Part shown: positions 25,857 through 34,276 of the stretch, one piece after another
Position numbering within the stretch: the first letter of the stretch is position 1
Layout of the letters: each line of letters starts with the position of its first letter
DNA from: a virus
Reading direction: 5' to 3' (one strand)
Length of the DNA stretch: 64,000 nt
IMG/VR virus record: IMGVR_UViG_3300045131_002362
Coordinates: 1 to 64,000 of that record
The notes under the pieces: generated by a model
Databases searched by the model: none
The model's input: only the letters and a program-made list of their open reading frames with translations
What the model was told of the DNA's origin: nothing
Program-made: the position numbers and the translations under genes

Positions 25857-28346
25857 TTATCCGGCCAGGCCGGTCTTCTGTCTCCAGTACGACATGATGC
25901 CGTTCGTCTCGGCAACGTCCAGCCCGCACGACATGCACGCATCGCGCAGTCGGCGACCCCATGAGGACAGCGGCTGCACGCCGCGCTCCTGGCACGAGAG
26001 CACCACGTTGGCGACGGCCTTGACCGCCGTGTTGTGCCGCGTGTTGTTCTCGGCGTTCTGGATGCGCTCGCATGACTTGTCAACGACCACTTCCATAAAC
26101 CGCTCGTTGCGGATCTGCTCGTCGGCGGTATTTTCCCGCTGCTCGCACGGCTTCAGGCTCGCGCGGCTCACGGCGAACGTCGGCGCCTTCCACTCGAACG
26201 GAGCGGGCAGCACGCCGCCCAGCGCCTCGTCTGTGACCCGGCAGTCCGGATCATACGCCAGCGTGCGCCCGACAGTCGGCAGCCGCGTGCCGTCGTCGCT
26301 CGGCATGCAGAGGCGCTCCTCGCAGGCCGTCCGTATTGTGCGGTTCGCCGCCTGATACGTGTCATAGTCCTTTATGCCGTCGCCGGCGTTGAAGATTGCC
26401 CATGCGCCGTCGCCACGGGATGACAGCGCGCCGATTACGAAGCCGGGCATCTCGGCCAGCGCGTCGCGCACCTGCGCAGGCGTCAGCCCGTTGCCCTGCT
26501 CGGCGATGTGGTCGAAGTCGACGTGCGTGAGACCCGTGTATCCGACGATATTCTCGACGCGGCTGAAACGGTCGAACTTCGTGCCTGGGAATATCTGCCG
26601 CAGGCACAGGCGCTTGTCCGCCTTGCCGGCCCGCACGGCCTCCGTCGACTTCTTCAGCGCCTCGTCGCCAGTAATGTACGCCCACAGCGCCGCCACGCCC
26701 ATGCGCTCGCGCTCAACATAGAATGCCCGCATACGCGGCTTGTACTGCATCGCGAGCCCTGACTCAACGGGCGCTTCGGCCACAGGCTCTGCCGTTTCCT
26801 CATCCGTGTCCTCAGTGGGCGGCTCCGTGTCGTCCGGAGAAGGATCACACACCGGGGGCGGCGGAATCGGATCTGCCGAAAGCGGCTCGACCCACTCCTC
26901 GCGGGCCGTGCTCATCTCGGCGATCGCCTTGAACCGGTACGCGTCCGGGGACCAGGAGAAGCCCTTGTCCGTCCGGTAGTCGCGATAGTCGCTGTACAGC
27001 AGCCCGCCTGCCGCCCCGCTGTTGACCACGAAGTAATCGTGATCGGCGGGCGACAGGAGATGCTGCGCGTCGATCGTGCGCCGGGCCACGGCCACGGGCC
27101 GCCAACCCTCGTCCAGATAGCGCTGAGCGCGCACCAGAAGCGCCCAGCCGACGCAGGTGCGAAGCTCGCCCATCGTCCAGCCGGTGCGCTCCTGCACGCC
27201 ATCCAGCATCTTGCGCAGCGACGTGCCTCCGTCGCTCACTTCCGCAGCGACGAAGAACTCAACGCGACGCGAGCGCGGACTGTCGATCGGCAGCGGCGAA
27301 AGATGGTTGGACGACAGCAGCTTCAGCGAGTTGTCACGGACAGAGCGCTTCGCGACATACTTCTCCTCGGCGGTCTTCCATCCCGCGTCGGCGAACGCCT
27401 TCACGTCCTCCGCAGTGTACCGCTCGCTCGCTGAGGACAGCGCCTCGGTGAGCACGCAGACGGACGACTCGTACAGGGGCAGCAGGTTGCCGCCGGCAAG
27501 GGCCGTGGTCGGCACCGTTACGACGGCATCCCTCGGCACCAGCGCCGCCAGTGACTCATGCAGCAGCGACTTGCCCGTACCCTGCCCGCCGTTCGTCGAC
27601 GTGAAGCAGAAAAGCTTGAGGCAGCGGAAGCTGCCGAAGTCGCGCAGCGCCAGCAGGTGCGCTCCGGCGTCCAGCACAAACGCCTGCTGCTTGCGCAGGG
27701 CGTTCTCTGGATCGCCGTCCGTGATCGTGCGTGCCAGGACCTCGTCCAGGATCGCTTCGGCGTCCACGCCGCTGCCGTACTTGGTCGGCTTCTCGGCGAT
27801 AACCGGCGGTCTGCCGTAGGCGCAGTTGACGCTCTTGCGGCCCATCACGTCGATGATCTTGTCCGCCCACATGGCGCGGTCGGAGGCGACCCCGTAGAGG
27901 TCGTAGTCCGGGCGGTGCGTCGACCACCACGTCCCGAACGGCACCGGCATGGCCTCTGTCTTGCCCGTCTTTTTATCCGTCCTCGTGCCGCGCACCCATT
28001 CGTGTACGTCGGCAGGCGCAAGCGTGGCCGCGTCCTTGACCGACCAGAAGCCGACCGTGCGCTTCCCATCCTCCATGACGGGGTAGTAGGTCGAGCAGAA
28101 CAGGTCGGCGAACTCCGGCAGCCCGTCCGCACACGGCTGCGGGTCGCCCGGCGCGATCGCCTGCGCCACGGCTCTGCTGGACCGGCACACCGAGGCCAGC
28201 CGCAGCAGATCCGAGCGCTGCGAGTCCGACATCTCGCTGGCGTTTTGAGGTAGTGAGGCGCAGAGGTCGGTGATCTTCGACGCAAAATGCTTGGCGCGGC
28301 TGCCGGAGCGCAGCGCCGTCTCGATAATCCCGTTTGATTTTGTCAT
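25857..28346 (-). CDS. Helicase-primase with reversed domain order
   Basis: An 829-residue protein in four parts. Residues 9-64 are a module also found twice in the HNH protein at 48.1-49.05 kb. Residues 230-450 are a D5/superfamily 3-like helicase: Walker A GGQGTGKS (253-260) and Walker B-like SVCVLTEA (295-302). An acidic Pro-rich linker follows. Residues 533-700 match the VirE/BT4734 primase-like domain, with VDFDHI (609-614) giving a DxD metal site and SSRGDGAWAIF (642-652). The C-terminus resembles PriCT helices. Primase normally precedes helicase; here it follows. ATG 28346 is preferred to the upstream TTG. Confidence 0.75.
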   Translation of the reverse strand: MTKSNGIIETALRSGSRAKHFASKITDLCASLPQNASEMSDSQRSDLLRLASVCRSSRAVAQAIAPGDPQPCADGLPEFADLFCSTYYPVMEDGKRTVGFWSVKDAATLAPADVHEWVRGTRTDKKTGKTEAMPVPFGTWWSTHRPDYDLYGVASDRAMWADKIIDVMGRKSVNCAYGRPPVIAEKPTKYGSGVDAEAILDEVLARTITDGDPENALRKQQAFVLDAGAHLLALRDFGSFRCLKLFCFTSTNGGQGTGKSLLHESLAALVPRDAVVTVPTTALAGGNLLPLYESSVCVLTEALSSASERYTAEDVKAFADAGWKTAEEKYVAKRSVRDNSLKLLSSNHLSPLPIDSPRSRRVEFFVAAEVSDGGTSLRKMLDGVQERTGWTMGELRTCVGWALLVRAQRYLDEGWRPVAVARRTIDAQHLLSPADHDYFVVNSGAAGGLLYSDYRDYRTDKGFSWSPDAYRFKAIAEMSTAREEWVEPLSADPIPPPPVCDPSPDDTEPPTEDTDEETAEPVAEAPVESGLAMQYKPRMRAFYVERERMGVAALWAYITGDEALKKSTEAVRAGKADKRLCLRQIFPGTKFDRFSRVENIVGYTGLTHVDFDHIAEQGNGLTPAQVRDALAEMPGFVIGALSSRGDGAWAIFNAGDGIKDYDTYQAANRTIRTACEERLCMPSDDGTRLPTVGRTLAYDPDCRVTDEALGGVLPAPFEWKAPTFAVSRASLKPCEQRENTADEQIRNERFMEVVVDKSCERIQNAENNTRHNTAVKAVANVVLSCQERGVQPLSSWGRRLRDACMSCGLDVAETNGIMSYWRQKTGLAG

Positions 28347-28360
28347 GTCGTTCCCGAGGA

Positions 28361-28657
28361 TCAAAGGCGTTTGCAGTCGATGCAGCCGCAGATGCTGTGC
28401 CGATAGAGCAACCCGCCGTCTTCCGGATGAAGTGAGCGTTCGTATCGAGTCCTTGCTTCACAGTTCGGCAGAGGGCTCCAGTTTGTGTCGATATGGCCAG
28501 AGTCGAACAGAAGAGAGAGCATAGCTTTCGGCGAATCCGTGTCTCCGGCGATCAGCGTCCTGTCCTGCTTGCCGTCCGCGAACATCTCCAGCATCTGTCC
28601 TGTGATCTCGTTCAGCGCGAAGCGCGCTCCGTTTGCCCTGATTTGTTCAATGGTCAT
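28361..28657 (-). CDS. Unknown 98-residue protein with C-terminal Cys pair
   Basis: Begins MTIEQIRANG behind AGGGAACTC and ends ICGCIDCKRL, a possible metal-binding CxxxxC. It sits between the RecA-like operon and the primase gene. No family recognised. Confidence 0.5.
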   Translation of the reverse strand: MTIEQIRANGARFALNEITGQMLEMFADGKQDRTLIAGDTDSPKAMLSLLFDSGHIDTNWSPLPNCEARTRYERSLHPEDGGLLYRHSICGCIDCKRL

Positions 28658-28669
28658 TTTGAGTTCCCT

Positions 28670-29017
28670 TCACTTCCCGTTTTCAAACTCGTGCAGCCGA
28701 TTGATAAGCCACGACTTGCCCGTACGCGGCGCCATCGAGTAGATCAGCCGAACGACCGTCTTCTGCCAGACGCAGAGGTGTTGGCGATGCCTTTCGACAA
28801 GCCACTTCTCAAAGCGGCCTGTGCAATCCGGCGAGCGACACACACCATTTTGTGCTCGGACAAGCTCCGACAGCATCAGAACGCGACTCCATTCGACGCC
28901 TCTGCTGGCGTCGTCTGTGGCGCTATTCGCAAAAGGTCTGAGCGCGTCGATCGCGTCCAGAAGATTTTCGAGCGTACCGTGTATCTGGCTTTCCTCCATC
29001 ATTGTCGAACTTAACAT
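28670..29017 (-). CDS. Unknown 115-residue protein
   Basis: A helical protein with a central Cys pair (VCRSPDCTG). The end contains APRTGKSW, which resembles a P-loop but lacks its first Gly and any Walker B, so no ATPase is claimed. AGGAGACCACA precedes the start. Confidence 0.45.
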   Translation of the reverse strand: MLSSTMMEESQIHGTLENLLDAIDALRPFANSATDDASRGVEWSRVLMLSELVRAQNGVCRSPDCTGRFEKWLVERHRQHLCVWQKTVVRLIYSMAPRTGKSWLINRLHEFENGK

Positions 29018-29026
29018 TGTGGTCTC

Positions 29027-30181
29027 CTATTCGTATCTCGACGGACGACCACCGAAGGTCTTGTCCACGAGCAGCTTCTCGTTCGCGTCCCAGCGGGCCT
29101 TGACGGCCTCGACAACCTTGGCGATCAGCCCGTTCGTCTCGACGAACAGCGCCGCGTCCTTGCCGACGTACTCGATACCGATCTTGCGCAGGTCGTAGCC
29201 TTGCGGCACTATCTTTTTCTTTCTGCCGCCCTCCTCTTCCTTCTCTTCCTCCTCGTCCTTCTTTTTTCCGTCCACGGTGCCGTAGACCTTCTTCGCCTTT
29301 TCGTCCTTCGGCGGCGGATCAGGCTTGATGACGCCCTCGGACCAGAGCCAGTCGAGGTTGGCGCGGGTGTCGTCGATGCCGTAGGCGGGCATGATGGGGA
29401 ACCAGACTTCGCGGGCCTTACCGTTGGCCTTGCTGCGGGCAATCTTCGCGATCGTCCAGTCGCCGACCTTCACAGTGCCCTCCTTGATCTGCCCGCCCTT
29501 GCTGAGCCACATTTCGATGAAGGCGAAGAAGCCGAGCGCCTTGCCGCCGCCACGGATCTTCGGTGCGAACATGGCGCCCTTGCCAATAGCCTCGGCAGCC
29601 TGCGACAGGTAGATTAGGAAAGAGCCGTTCATCGGCAGGTTGCCCGCGAGGCGGCGCAGAAGGTACTTGTTCGCCACGGCCCGCAGCGCAAGCGCGCCGC
29701 CGCTGTCGCCCTTCGCATCGTTAGCGTACTCCTGCTCGGCGATGAGCGTGTCCATGCTGTCGATCACGAAGAACTGCGGCTTCTTCTCCATCCACGCGAG
29801 CATCTTGAGCGCCAGGTTTTGTGTCGACCATTCCTTGTCGTACGGGATCGGGATGATCTCAAGCGCAGCAGCGAACTTCTTACCGAACAGCGCCGCCGTG
29901 TTGAAACAGTAGGCGTTCTCCGCATCCAGCAGCTTGTAATCGAAGTGATTGCCGTAGCGCTTGAACGTCTCGGCCATCGACGCGATCGCCTGCATCGTCT
30001 TGCCGGCGTTCCTGTCGCCGATGCTGTTGACGCCCTGTCCAGCGCGGCAGAAGCCGTCCGTTGTGTCGGTACACGCGAGGTCGAGAAGCGTCGAGCCGCT
30101 CGGGATAATGAGCCCAGGAGCGGCGGTCGCGATCTCCATGACGCTCTCGGCGTCGATCGCGTTGGTCTTTCTCTTTGCCAT
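29027..30181 (-). CDS. RecA/UvsX-like recombinase
   Basis: A 384-residue RecA-fold ATPase. Walker A is GDRNAGKT (55-62), Walker B FFVIDSMDTL (137-146). GGGKALGFFAFIEMWL resembles the RecA/UvsX segment before the DNA-binding loop. A Glu/Lys-rich low-complexity stretch near 310-330 is followed by a C-terminal helical domain. It should pair strands in recombination-dependent replication with the SbcD/Rad50 pair and SSB encoded upstream. Confidence 0.8.
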   Translation of the reverse strand: MAKRKTNAIDAESVMEIATAAPGLIIPSGSTLLDLACTDTTDGFCRAGQGVNSIGDRNAGKTMQAIASMAETFKRYGNHFDYKLLDAENAYCFNTAALFGKKFAAALEIIPIPYDKEWSTQNLALKMLAWMEKKPQFFVIDSMDTLIAEQEYANDAKGDSGGALALRAVANKYLLRRLAGNLPMNGSFLIYLSQAAEAIGKGAMFAPKIRGGGKALGFFAFIEMWLSKGGQIKEGTVKVGDWTIAKIARSKANGKAREVWFPIMPAYGIDDTRANLDWLWSEGVIKPDPPPKDEKAKKVYGTVDGKKKDEEEEKEEEGGRKKKIVPQGYDLRKIGIEYVGKDAALFVETNGLIAKVVEAVKARWDANEKLLVDKTFGGRPSRYE

Positions 30182-30184
30182 AGT

Positions 30185-30361
30185 CTATTCTCCAACTTTT
30201 TGAACGTAATCGATCAGGCACGGTCCGCAATGGCGGATGTCGCGCCGCAACACCTTGGACGGATCTCTCGGCTGGGTCGCCGTTACGATGCAGCGACCTT
30301 CGCGCTGTGCATTCTCGGACAGCGCCAGAAGTTCTTGCCAGTGCTGCTCATAGCTTTTCAT
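30185..30361 (-). CDS. Small 58-residue protein
   Basis: Opens at ATG 30361 with AAGGAG seven bases upstream and ends at TAG 30185, four bases before the recombinase start. It begins MKSYEQHWQELLALSEN and contains the pair CxxC (CGPC) near the C-terminus. Between two real genes with matching spacing, it is very likely expressed. Function unknown. Confidence 0.6.
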   Translation of the reverse strand: MKSYEQHWQELLALSENAQREGRCIVTATQPRDPSKVLRRDIRHCGPCLIDYVQKVGE

Positions 30362-30369
30362 GATTCTCC

Positions 30370-30924
30370 TTAAAAGGGAACGTCGCCAGCCTTATAGGTC
30401 GTCGGCTGTGCTTTCGGCACAATCACAGGAATTGGTACCGGAGCGCTCAACACAGTATAGTTGTCTCTGGTCACTTCGACCCCAGCAAGCGCGAAGGATG
30501 TTTTGACCATCGCCACGATCGTCTGGAACATCGCGTGCCGCTGCTGACGCCAGCACTGATGCGGCAGAGACTTGTAAATCTCTCCAGCCCTGCGCCAGAC
30601 AGCATAGTCCAGCGGATGCAGAAAGACGAAGTTGACGCGCAGCGTATCGCCTCCGAATTTAACGTCCGCGTGTACCCCGCTATTGTAATCGCTGCGGTCG
30701 ATGTGTACGCAGGCCGCTTCGAGATAGCTCTCGACATCCTGGCGAAACATGACTGACACCGCGAGATCGATGTCGCTGTCCTCACCGGCCTCATCGAACG
30801 CCACCGATCCTGTCAGAAACATCTCCTGCATAATCGCAAACGACGCGCCGAATGTCGCCCGCACAAACTGTTCTGCGTCTTCGGCAGTCGGCTTCCGCGT
30901 GGAACCGCTACACTTTTCCTGCAT
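30370..30924 (-). CDS. Nucleotidyltransferase-fold protein
   Basis: A 184-residue protein. FLTGSVAFDEAGEDSDIDLAV is the GS-(x)n-DxD motif of pol-beta superfamily (MNT-type) nucleotidyltransferases, near residues 37-57. A third Asp (HADVKFGG) is correctly placed later. Substrate unknown: options are antibiotic- or protein-AMPylating enzymes, or RNA end modification. It begins 20 bases after the tRNA-Gln 3' end. The second ATG (30924) fits AAAAGG better than the first (30933). Confidence 0.7.
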   Translation of the reverse strand: MQEKCSGSTRKPTAEDAEQFVRATFGASFAIMQEMFLTGSVAFDEAGEDSDIDLAVSVMFRQDVESYLEAACVHIDRSDYNSGVHADVKFGGDTLRVNFVFLHPLDYAVWRRAGEIYKSLPHQCWRQQRHAMFQTIVAMVKTSFALAGVEVTRDNYTVLSAPVPIPVIVPKAQPTTYKAGDVPF

Positions 30925-30944
30925 GTTCGTCATCCTTTTGCTAA

Positions 30945-31018
30945 TGGCTGCGCCGGAAGGACTCGAACCTTCTCACCGGGGATCAAAGCCCCGTATGCTG
31001 CCATTACATCACAGCGCA
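30945..31018 (-). tRNA. tRNA-Gln (TTG)
   Basis: A 74-base cloverleaf including an encoded CCA. Acceptor TGCGCTG pairs with CGGCGCA (one G-U), discriminator G. The anticodon stem CGGGG/CCCCG encloses CTTTGAT, so the anticodon is TTG, reading CAA. The T arm carries GGTTCGAGTCC. Its 5' end is one base after the tmRNA 3' end. Confidence 0.95.
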
Positions 31019-31019
31019 A

Positions 31020-31351
31020 TGGTGGAGGCGGGGGGAATTGAACCCCCGTCCGCCGATTGCTATACGTTGAAGCTACGCGCGTGTCCCGATTAGGTCGGGC
31101 AACCGAGAGCGACCCGGCAACAACTCCGAGCCTTCCACCATCCCGTTCCTTGGTCTACGGGCAACCGTCACGTTCCCTTTCGATGATTCGGTTCACCGCC
31201 GCTCAGGGTGCAGCGGGAACTATAGCGGCGATTAGGCCGCGATTTTCTCAGGCATGGCCTTTGAAGTTTTGCCTTGATTTTTACGTGGCCATCTAGGCTA
31301 CCACGGCACGCATCAACGTAATCGAAACCGGCGTCGAAACCTGACGCCCCC
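31020..31351 (-). ncRNA. ssrA: tmRNA (ssrA)
   Basis: A 332-base tmRNA on the minus strand. The 5' end GGGGGCGTCAGGTTTCGAC and 3' end CCCCGCCTCCACCA are the standard tRNA-like ends: GGGGGCG pairs with CGCCTCC (one G-U), and the T loop has GGTTCAATTCC. The likely resume codon is GGC (31273-31271). The tag reads GKTSKAMPEKIAA and ends at TAA 31234-31232, inside a GCGGC/GCCGC stem as usual. tmRNA frees stalled ribosomes and marks the peptide for proteolysis. Phage copies are known but uncommon. Confidence 0.95.
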
Positions 31352-31396
31352 GTAAATCGTTGCCGTCTATCCGGCTGTCGTTCTTGTTTGGAAAAG

Positions 31397-31462
31397 AGAC
31401 CCATGCGCGGGCTGTACTCCGGAAAGGCGAGGGCAGACAATCCCTCAACCGCGCAGGGGTCT
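31397..31462 (-). terminator. Branched hairpin upstream of tmRNA
   Basis: On the minus strand, AGACCCC-TGCGCGG (31462-31449) pairs with CCGCGCA-T-GGGTCT (31410-31397) over 14 positions with one mismatch. Inside it, GAGGG pairs with CCCTC. CTTTTCC follows. It lies between a stop codon and the tmRNA 5' end, so it may stop readthrough or guide processing. Confidence 0.5.
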
Positions 31463-31470
31463 TTAGCTGT

Positions 31471-31878
31471 TTAACGCTCGTTGAGGCCGATGGGCCGCTG
31501 GCCCTGCATCCACGTCTTGAACAGGCCGTACGCGCGGTCGACGTTTTCGAGCGACGCCTTGATGCCAGTGACACGGGCGGTCAGCTTAGCCTCCTTCAGG
31601 CGCAGCGCGTTGACGTTGCTGTCGGCCGCGACGGCCGCCGCGATGTATCCCGCGAGCCCGGTCATCTTCAGCCCTTGGACGTGGATTGACATCTCCACAT
31701 CCGCCTCGGCCTTGCCCAGCGCAACCCTGACCTCGGCGAGGTAGTCGTTCTCCTGCTGGTAAAGCTGGACGAGATCGTCGCCAGCCTTCGTGATGTTCTG
31801 GCAGGTGCATTCCTGCGCGGAAAAGTCCAGCGCCAGCTTGGTCGGTCCGGGCTTCACTCCAACTGTTGCATCGTTCAT
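31471..31878 (-). CDS. Unknown 135-residue helical protein
   Basis: Starts MNDATVGV behind AAGGAG, directly downstream of promoter copy B with a leader of about 10 bases. The middle is a coiled coil (LVQLYQQENDYLAEVRVALGKAEADVEM) followed by a second helix (ALRLKEAKLTARVTGIKASLENVD). N-terminal CTC may be a metal site. Likely abundant given its promoter. Function unknown. Confidence 0.6.
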   Translation of the reverse strand: MNDATVGVKPGPTKLALDFSAQECTCQNITKAGDDLVQLYQQENDYLAEVRVALGKAEADVEMSIHVQGLKMTGLAGYIAAAVAADSNVNALRLKEAKLTARVTGIKASLENVDRAYGLFKTWMQGQRPIGLNER

Positions 31879-31893
31879 GTTCGTCTCCTTGTG

Positions 31894-31925
31894 CATTATA
31901 TCCGAACGCGGGCCATTCCCGCGCC
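31894..31925 (-). promoter_or_regulatory. Phage-type promoter, copy B
   Basis: Minus-strand GGCGCGGGAA, nine bases, TTCGGATATAATG; -10 box at 31900-31895. It lies in the gap between two genes and probably drives the 31.9-kb gene and, if transcription reads on, the tmRNA, tRNA and recombinase operon. Confidence 0.8.
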
Positions 31926-31933
31926 AGAGTTGT

Positions 31934-32305
31934 TTACCGAACTTCCGGAACGCCCGGAATCATGATCGTGCGGACGCTGCACAACTGGCAGGTCTTCACG
32001 TTCGGCCCCATCACCGTGCCGCACACGGGACAGATCCAGCCGGTCGACTTGGTCCTCGTGATCGGCGGCTCTGCGATGAGTCTCGCCGCCGTCTCTCTCG
32101 CTTCTTTCATAGTCGTCACCTTGTGTTGTTCGCCCGTGGCTTCTTCGCCGTGCGCAATCTCCAACCGGTCTTCGTGCGGGGCAGCTTGCGCCGTCCAGCG
32201 CACACCGGCCTTGTGATACAGAACACTGTCTAATTTTCCATTCTTGCAACTCACATACAGAACCGGACGCTTCTCTCCGCCGTCCAACCAAGTGAGGATG
32301 CTCAT
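31934..32305 (-). CDS. Zinc-ribbon protein, 123 residues
   Basis: Residues 90-112 contain CPVCG and CQLC, a two-knuckle zinc ribbon. The N-terminal part is beta-rich (PVLYVSCKNGKL). It ends eight bases before promoter copy B and follows the clamp loader gene by two bases, so it closes that operon. Function unknown. Confidence 0.6.
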   Translation of the reverse strand: MSILTWLDGGEKRPVLYVSCKNGKLDSVLYHKAGVRWTAQAAPHEDRLEIAHGEEATGEQHKVTTMKEARETAARLIAEPPITRTKSTGWICPVCGTVMGPNVKTCQLCSVRTIMIPGVPEVR

Positions 32306-32307
32306 AA

Positions 32308-33300
32308 TCAGATCCCCTTCGGCGCGAGATGCGCCAGATCCCCGCTAAGGCCGTGGAATCCCGTGTTGTAGTAGTTGTCCCGCAGCGCGTCGATCACCGT
32401 GAGCGAGAACGCGCGCTTCGGCTTGCAGGGCGCCTTGTCGCTGATGAGCGTGCCGCCGAACCAAGCGAGCAGGCCGCGCCGCAGCCCCTCTGCATCTTCG
32501 CCGTCCTCCTTCAGCTTGCGCAGCACGCCGGCCACGCGGTCGAAGTCGCGGCTCTCCACGGCGGTTGCCAGATCCTTCAGGTTCGGTGTGAAGTCCTCGC
32601 TCATCGTCTGGCAGTCGACCTTGATACGGTCGATCTCCTGGGCGCGCAGGTCGATCGGCAGTGAGGCCAGCCGGGCCATGTTGTTGATGGCGACGCGCAC
32701 GCAGCGTCGGGAGTTCTGGCCGCAGATCGCAACCTCCTCCTTCGACAGACCGAGGGGCTCCTGCTCGTTGATAAGCGTCAGCCGCGCCAGCATGTCCTCG
32801 GGCCGCACGTCCATCGTGTCGATGCGGAAGGGCCGCGTCAGCAGCGCCCCCTTGCCGCCAGTCAGCTTCTCGGGCGAGTTCGTCACGAAGCAGACGTAGG
32901 TGTTCGCGGGAATGCCCTTTTCGAGGGGCTCCATGAACATCTCCTGCGCCGCCGTCGTGATGTTGTGCGCCTCCTCGAAGATGAAGGCGCGGCTGTTGCT
33001 CATCAGCGACGAGGCCGTCAGCTCCGTCGTGAGGAACTCGGTCACGAAGTCGATCTTGCCGCACTCACGGCTATTGAACACGCGGATATCGCCGCAGCCG
33101 AACGCCTCCATCAGGATATGGACGAGCGTGCTCTTGCCGCTGCCGGTCGGGCCGGTCAGCAGCATGAAGCCGGGACGCCGGCTCGGCTGCGTGTCGATCA
33201 GCGTCTGGCACTTGGCCTTTGCGATCGGGTTTCCGCACACGTCCGACAGCTTCGTCGGGTTCCAGCGCCGGTAAAGCGACGCCTGTTCTTTCTCAGCCAT
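32308..33300 (-). CDS. Sliding-clamp loader ATPase subunit
   Basis: A 330-residue AAA+ protein. Walker A GPTGSGKS (50-57), Walker B AFIFEEAHN (105-113, Glu replacing the first Asp of DEAH), sensor-1 CFVTNSPEKL, and SRRCVRVAINNMARL in the lid domain. The N-terminal LYRRWNPTKLSDVCGNP is typical of RFC/gp44/DnaX subunits. It should load the clamp encoded at 46.4-47.6 kb. No separate small subunit (gp62) is recognised, though neighbours at 33.3-33.6 kb are candidates. The start at 33300 follows GGGAGAATGATT. Confidence 0.85.
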   Translation of the reverse strand: MAEKEQASLYRRWNPTKLSDVCGNPIAKAKCQTLIDTQPSRRPGFMLLTGPTGSGKSTLVHILMEAFGCGDIRVFNSRECGKIDFVTEFLTTELTASSLMSNSRAFIFEEAHNITTAAQEMFMEPLEKGIPANTYVCFVTNSPEKLTGGKGALLTRPFRIDTMDVRPEDMLARLTLINEQEPLGLSKEEVAICGQNSRRCVRVAINNMARLASLPIDLRAQEIDRIKVDCQTMSEDFTPNLKDLATAVESRDFDRVAGVLRKLKEDGEDAEGLRRGLLAWFGGTLISDKAPCKPKRAFSLTVIDALRDNYYNTGFHGLSGDLAHLAPKGI

Positions 33301-33302
33301 AA

Positions 33303-33611
33303 TCATTCTCCCTTGGTTTGTTTCTCGATGCTGTTGTGCCGCGCCCACAGGATCATCGCCCGGTTGGCGATGTCGATTATCCGCTCATTGTCGTCGTCGG
33401 GGGTGTACTCCGACTCGAACATGTCCATGCGGAGGCAGGACGCGTCAACGAACAACTCATTCGCGATATGATGGTCGGCCGGAACGTCCTTGTCCCAGCC
33501 GCGCTTGCCGGCGACGGCGCGCTCGATGAGAACGCGCTTCATCTCGGCAGCGAAGGCGTCGACAGCCTTGGCCAGCTTTTGCTTTTCAAGAATCAGATGG
33601 AAATCGATCAT
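33303..33611 (-). CDS. Unknown 102-residue protein next to clamp loader
   Basis: A helical, charged protein (MIDFHLILEKQKLAKAVD at the start). It ends three bases before the clamp loader start, so they are probably translated together. A replication accessory is possible from position alone. Confidence 0.5.
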   Translation of the reverse strand: MIDFHLILEKQKLAKAVDAFAAEMKRVLIERAVAGKRGWDKDVPADHHIANELFVDASCLRMDMFESEYTPDDDNERIIDIANRAMILWARHNSIEKQTKGE

Positions 33612-33620
33612 GTGCCCTCC

Positions 33621-34256
33621 TTACGGGAAGCACGAGAGCGCCTCGTTGGCGATCGCGTCATCCGGTTTGTCCGTATCCAGGCCGAGCTGGAAATCGTTGT
33701 TGAGCCGCAGCAGATCATCTCTGCGCATGCGTAGGATCATCGCGTCGCGGTCGGCCTTCGTGACCGTGCCGTCGTCGTTCTCCACGACCTTGCAGAACGC
33801 AGCATACAGCTCCTTCTGCGGGATGCCAGCGATCGAGGCGGGAACAGGCGAGACAGACTCGGCCTTCTTCTCCATCTTCGGCTCTACCTTCGGTTGCTCG
33901 GGCACCTTGGGATCATCCTTGATGGGCTCCGGTGTCTTCTCCGGTTCCACGACGACAAGCGGTACGATACGCTGCGTCGGAAGATTCGGCTCGATCTTGA
34001 CGACGGGCTCCTGCACCTTTTGCGCGGCGGTGATGATGGCGACACCCTCTTCTTTCGCGATTGCGGTCAACCTCGCCAACCGATTCGTTTCCTGCTCGAT
34101 GGGCTCCGGAACGTCGTGCTTGCTGGCGAACTCGCGCGCCTTGCGCTCGATGAGGCGTTCCTGAGTCTCGCTCAGCTCTCTCGCCTGCAATTCGATGTGG
34201 AAGCTCTTGACGCCCTTCGACGCAAGAAAGTCGATGAATTCCTCGAAACTGTTCAT
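33621..34256 (-). CDS. Unknown 211-residue protein with Pro/Glu linker
   Basis: Helical N-terminal 85 residues (ELQARELSETQERLIERKA), a Pro/Glu/Lys/Val linker at about 90-145 and a small helical C-terminus. It lies between SSB and clamp loader genes. A tethering role in the replisome is conceivable; no family recognised. Confidence 0.5.
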   Translation of the reverse strand: MNSFEEFIDFLASKGVKSFHIELQARELSETQERLIERKAREFASKHDVPEPIEQETNRLARLTAIAKEEGVAIITAAQKVQEPVVKIEPNLPTQRIVPLVVVEPEKTPEPIKDDPKVPEQPKVEPKMEKKAESVSPVPASIAGIPQKELYAAFCKVVENDDGTVTKADRDAMILRMRRDDLLRLNNDFQLGLDTDKPDDAIANEALSCFP

Positions 34257-34276
34257 GATGTCTCCTTTTTGGATGG

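Noticed and set aside
28670-29017. P-loop ATPase, from APRTGKSW
   Set aside because: First Gly is absent, the motif is at the very C-terminus and no Walker B exists.
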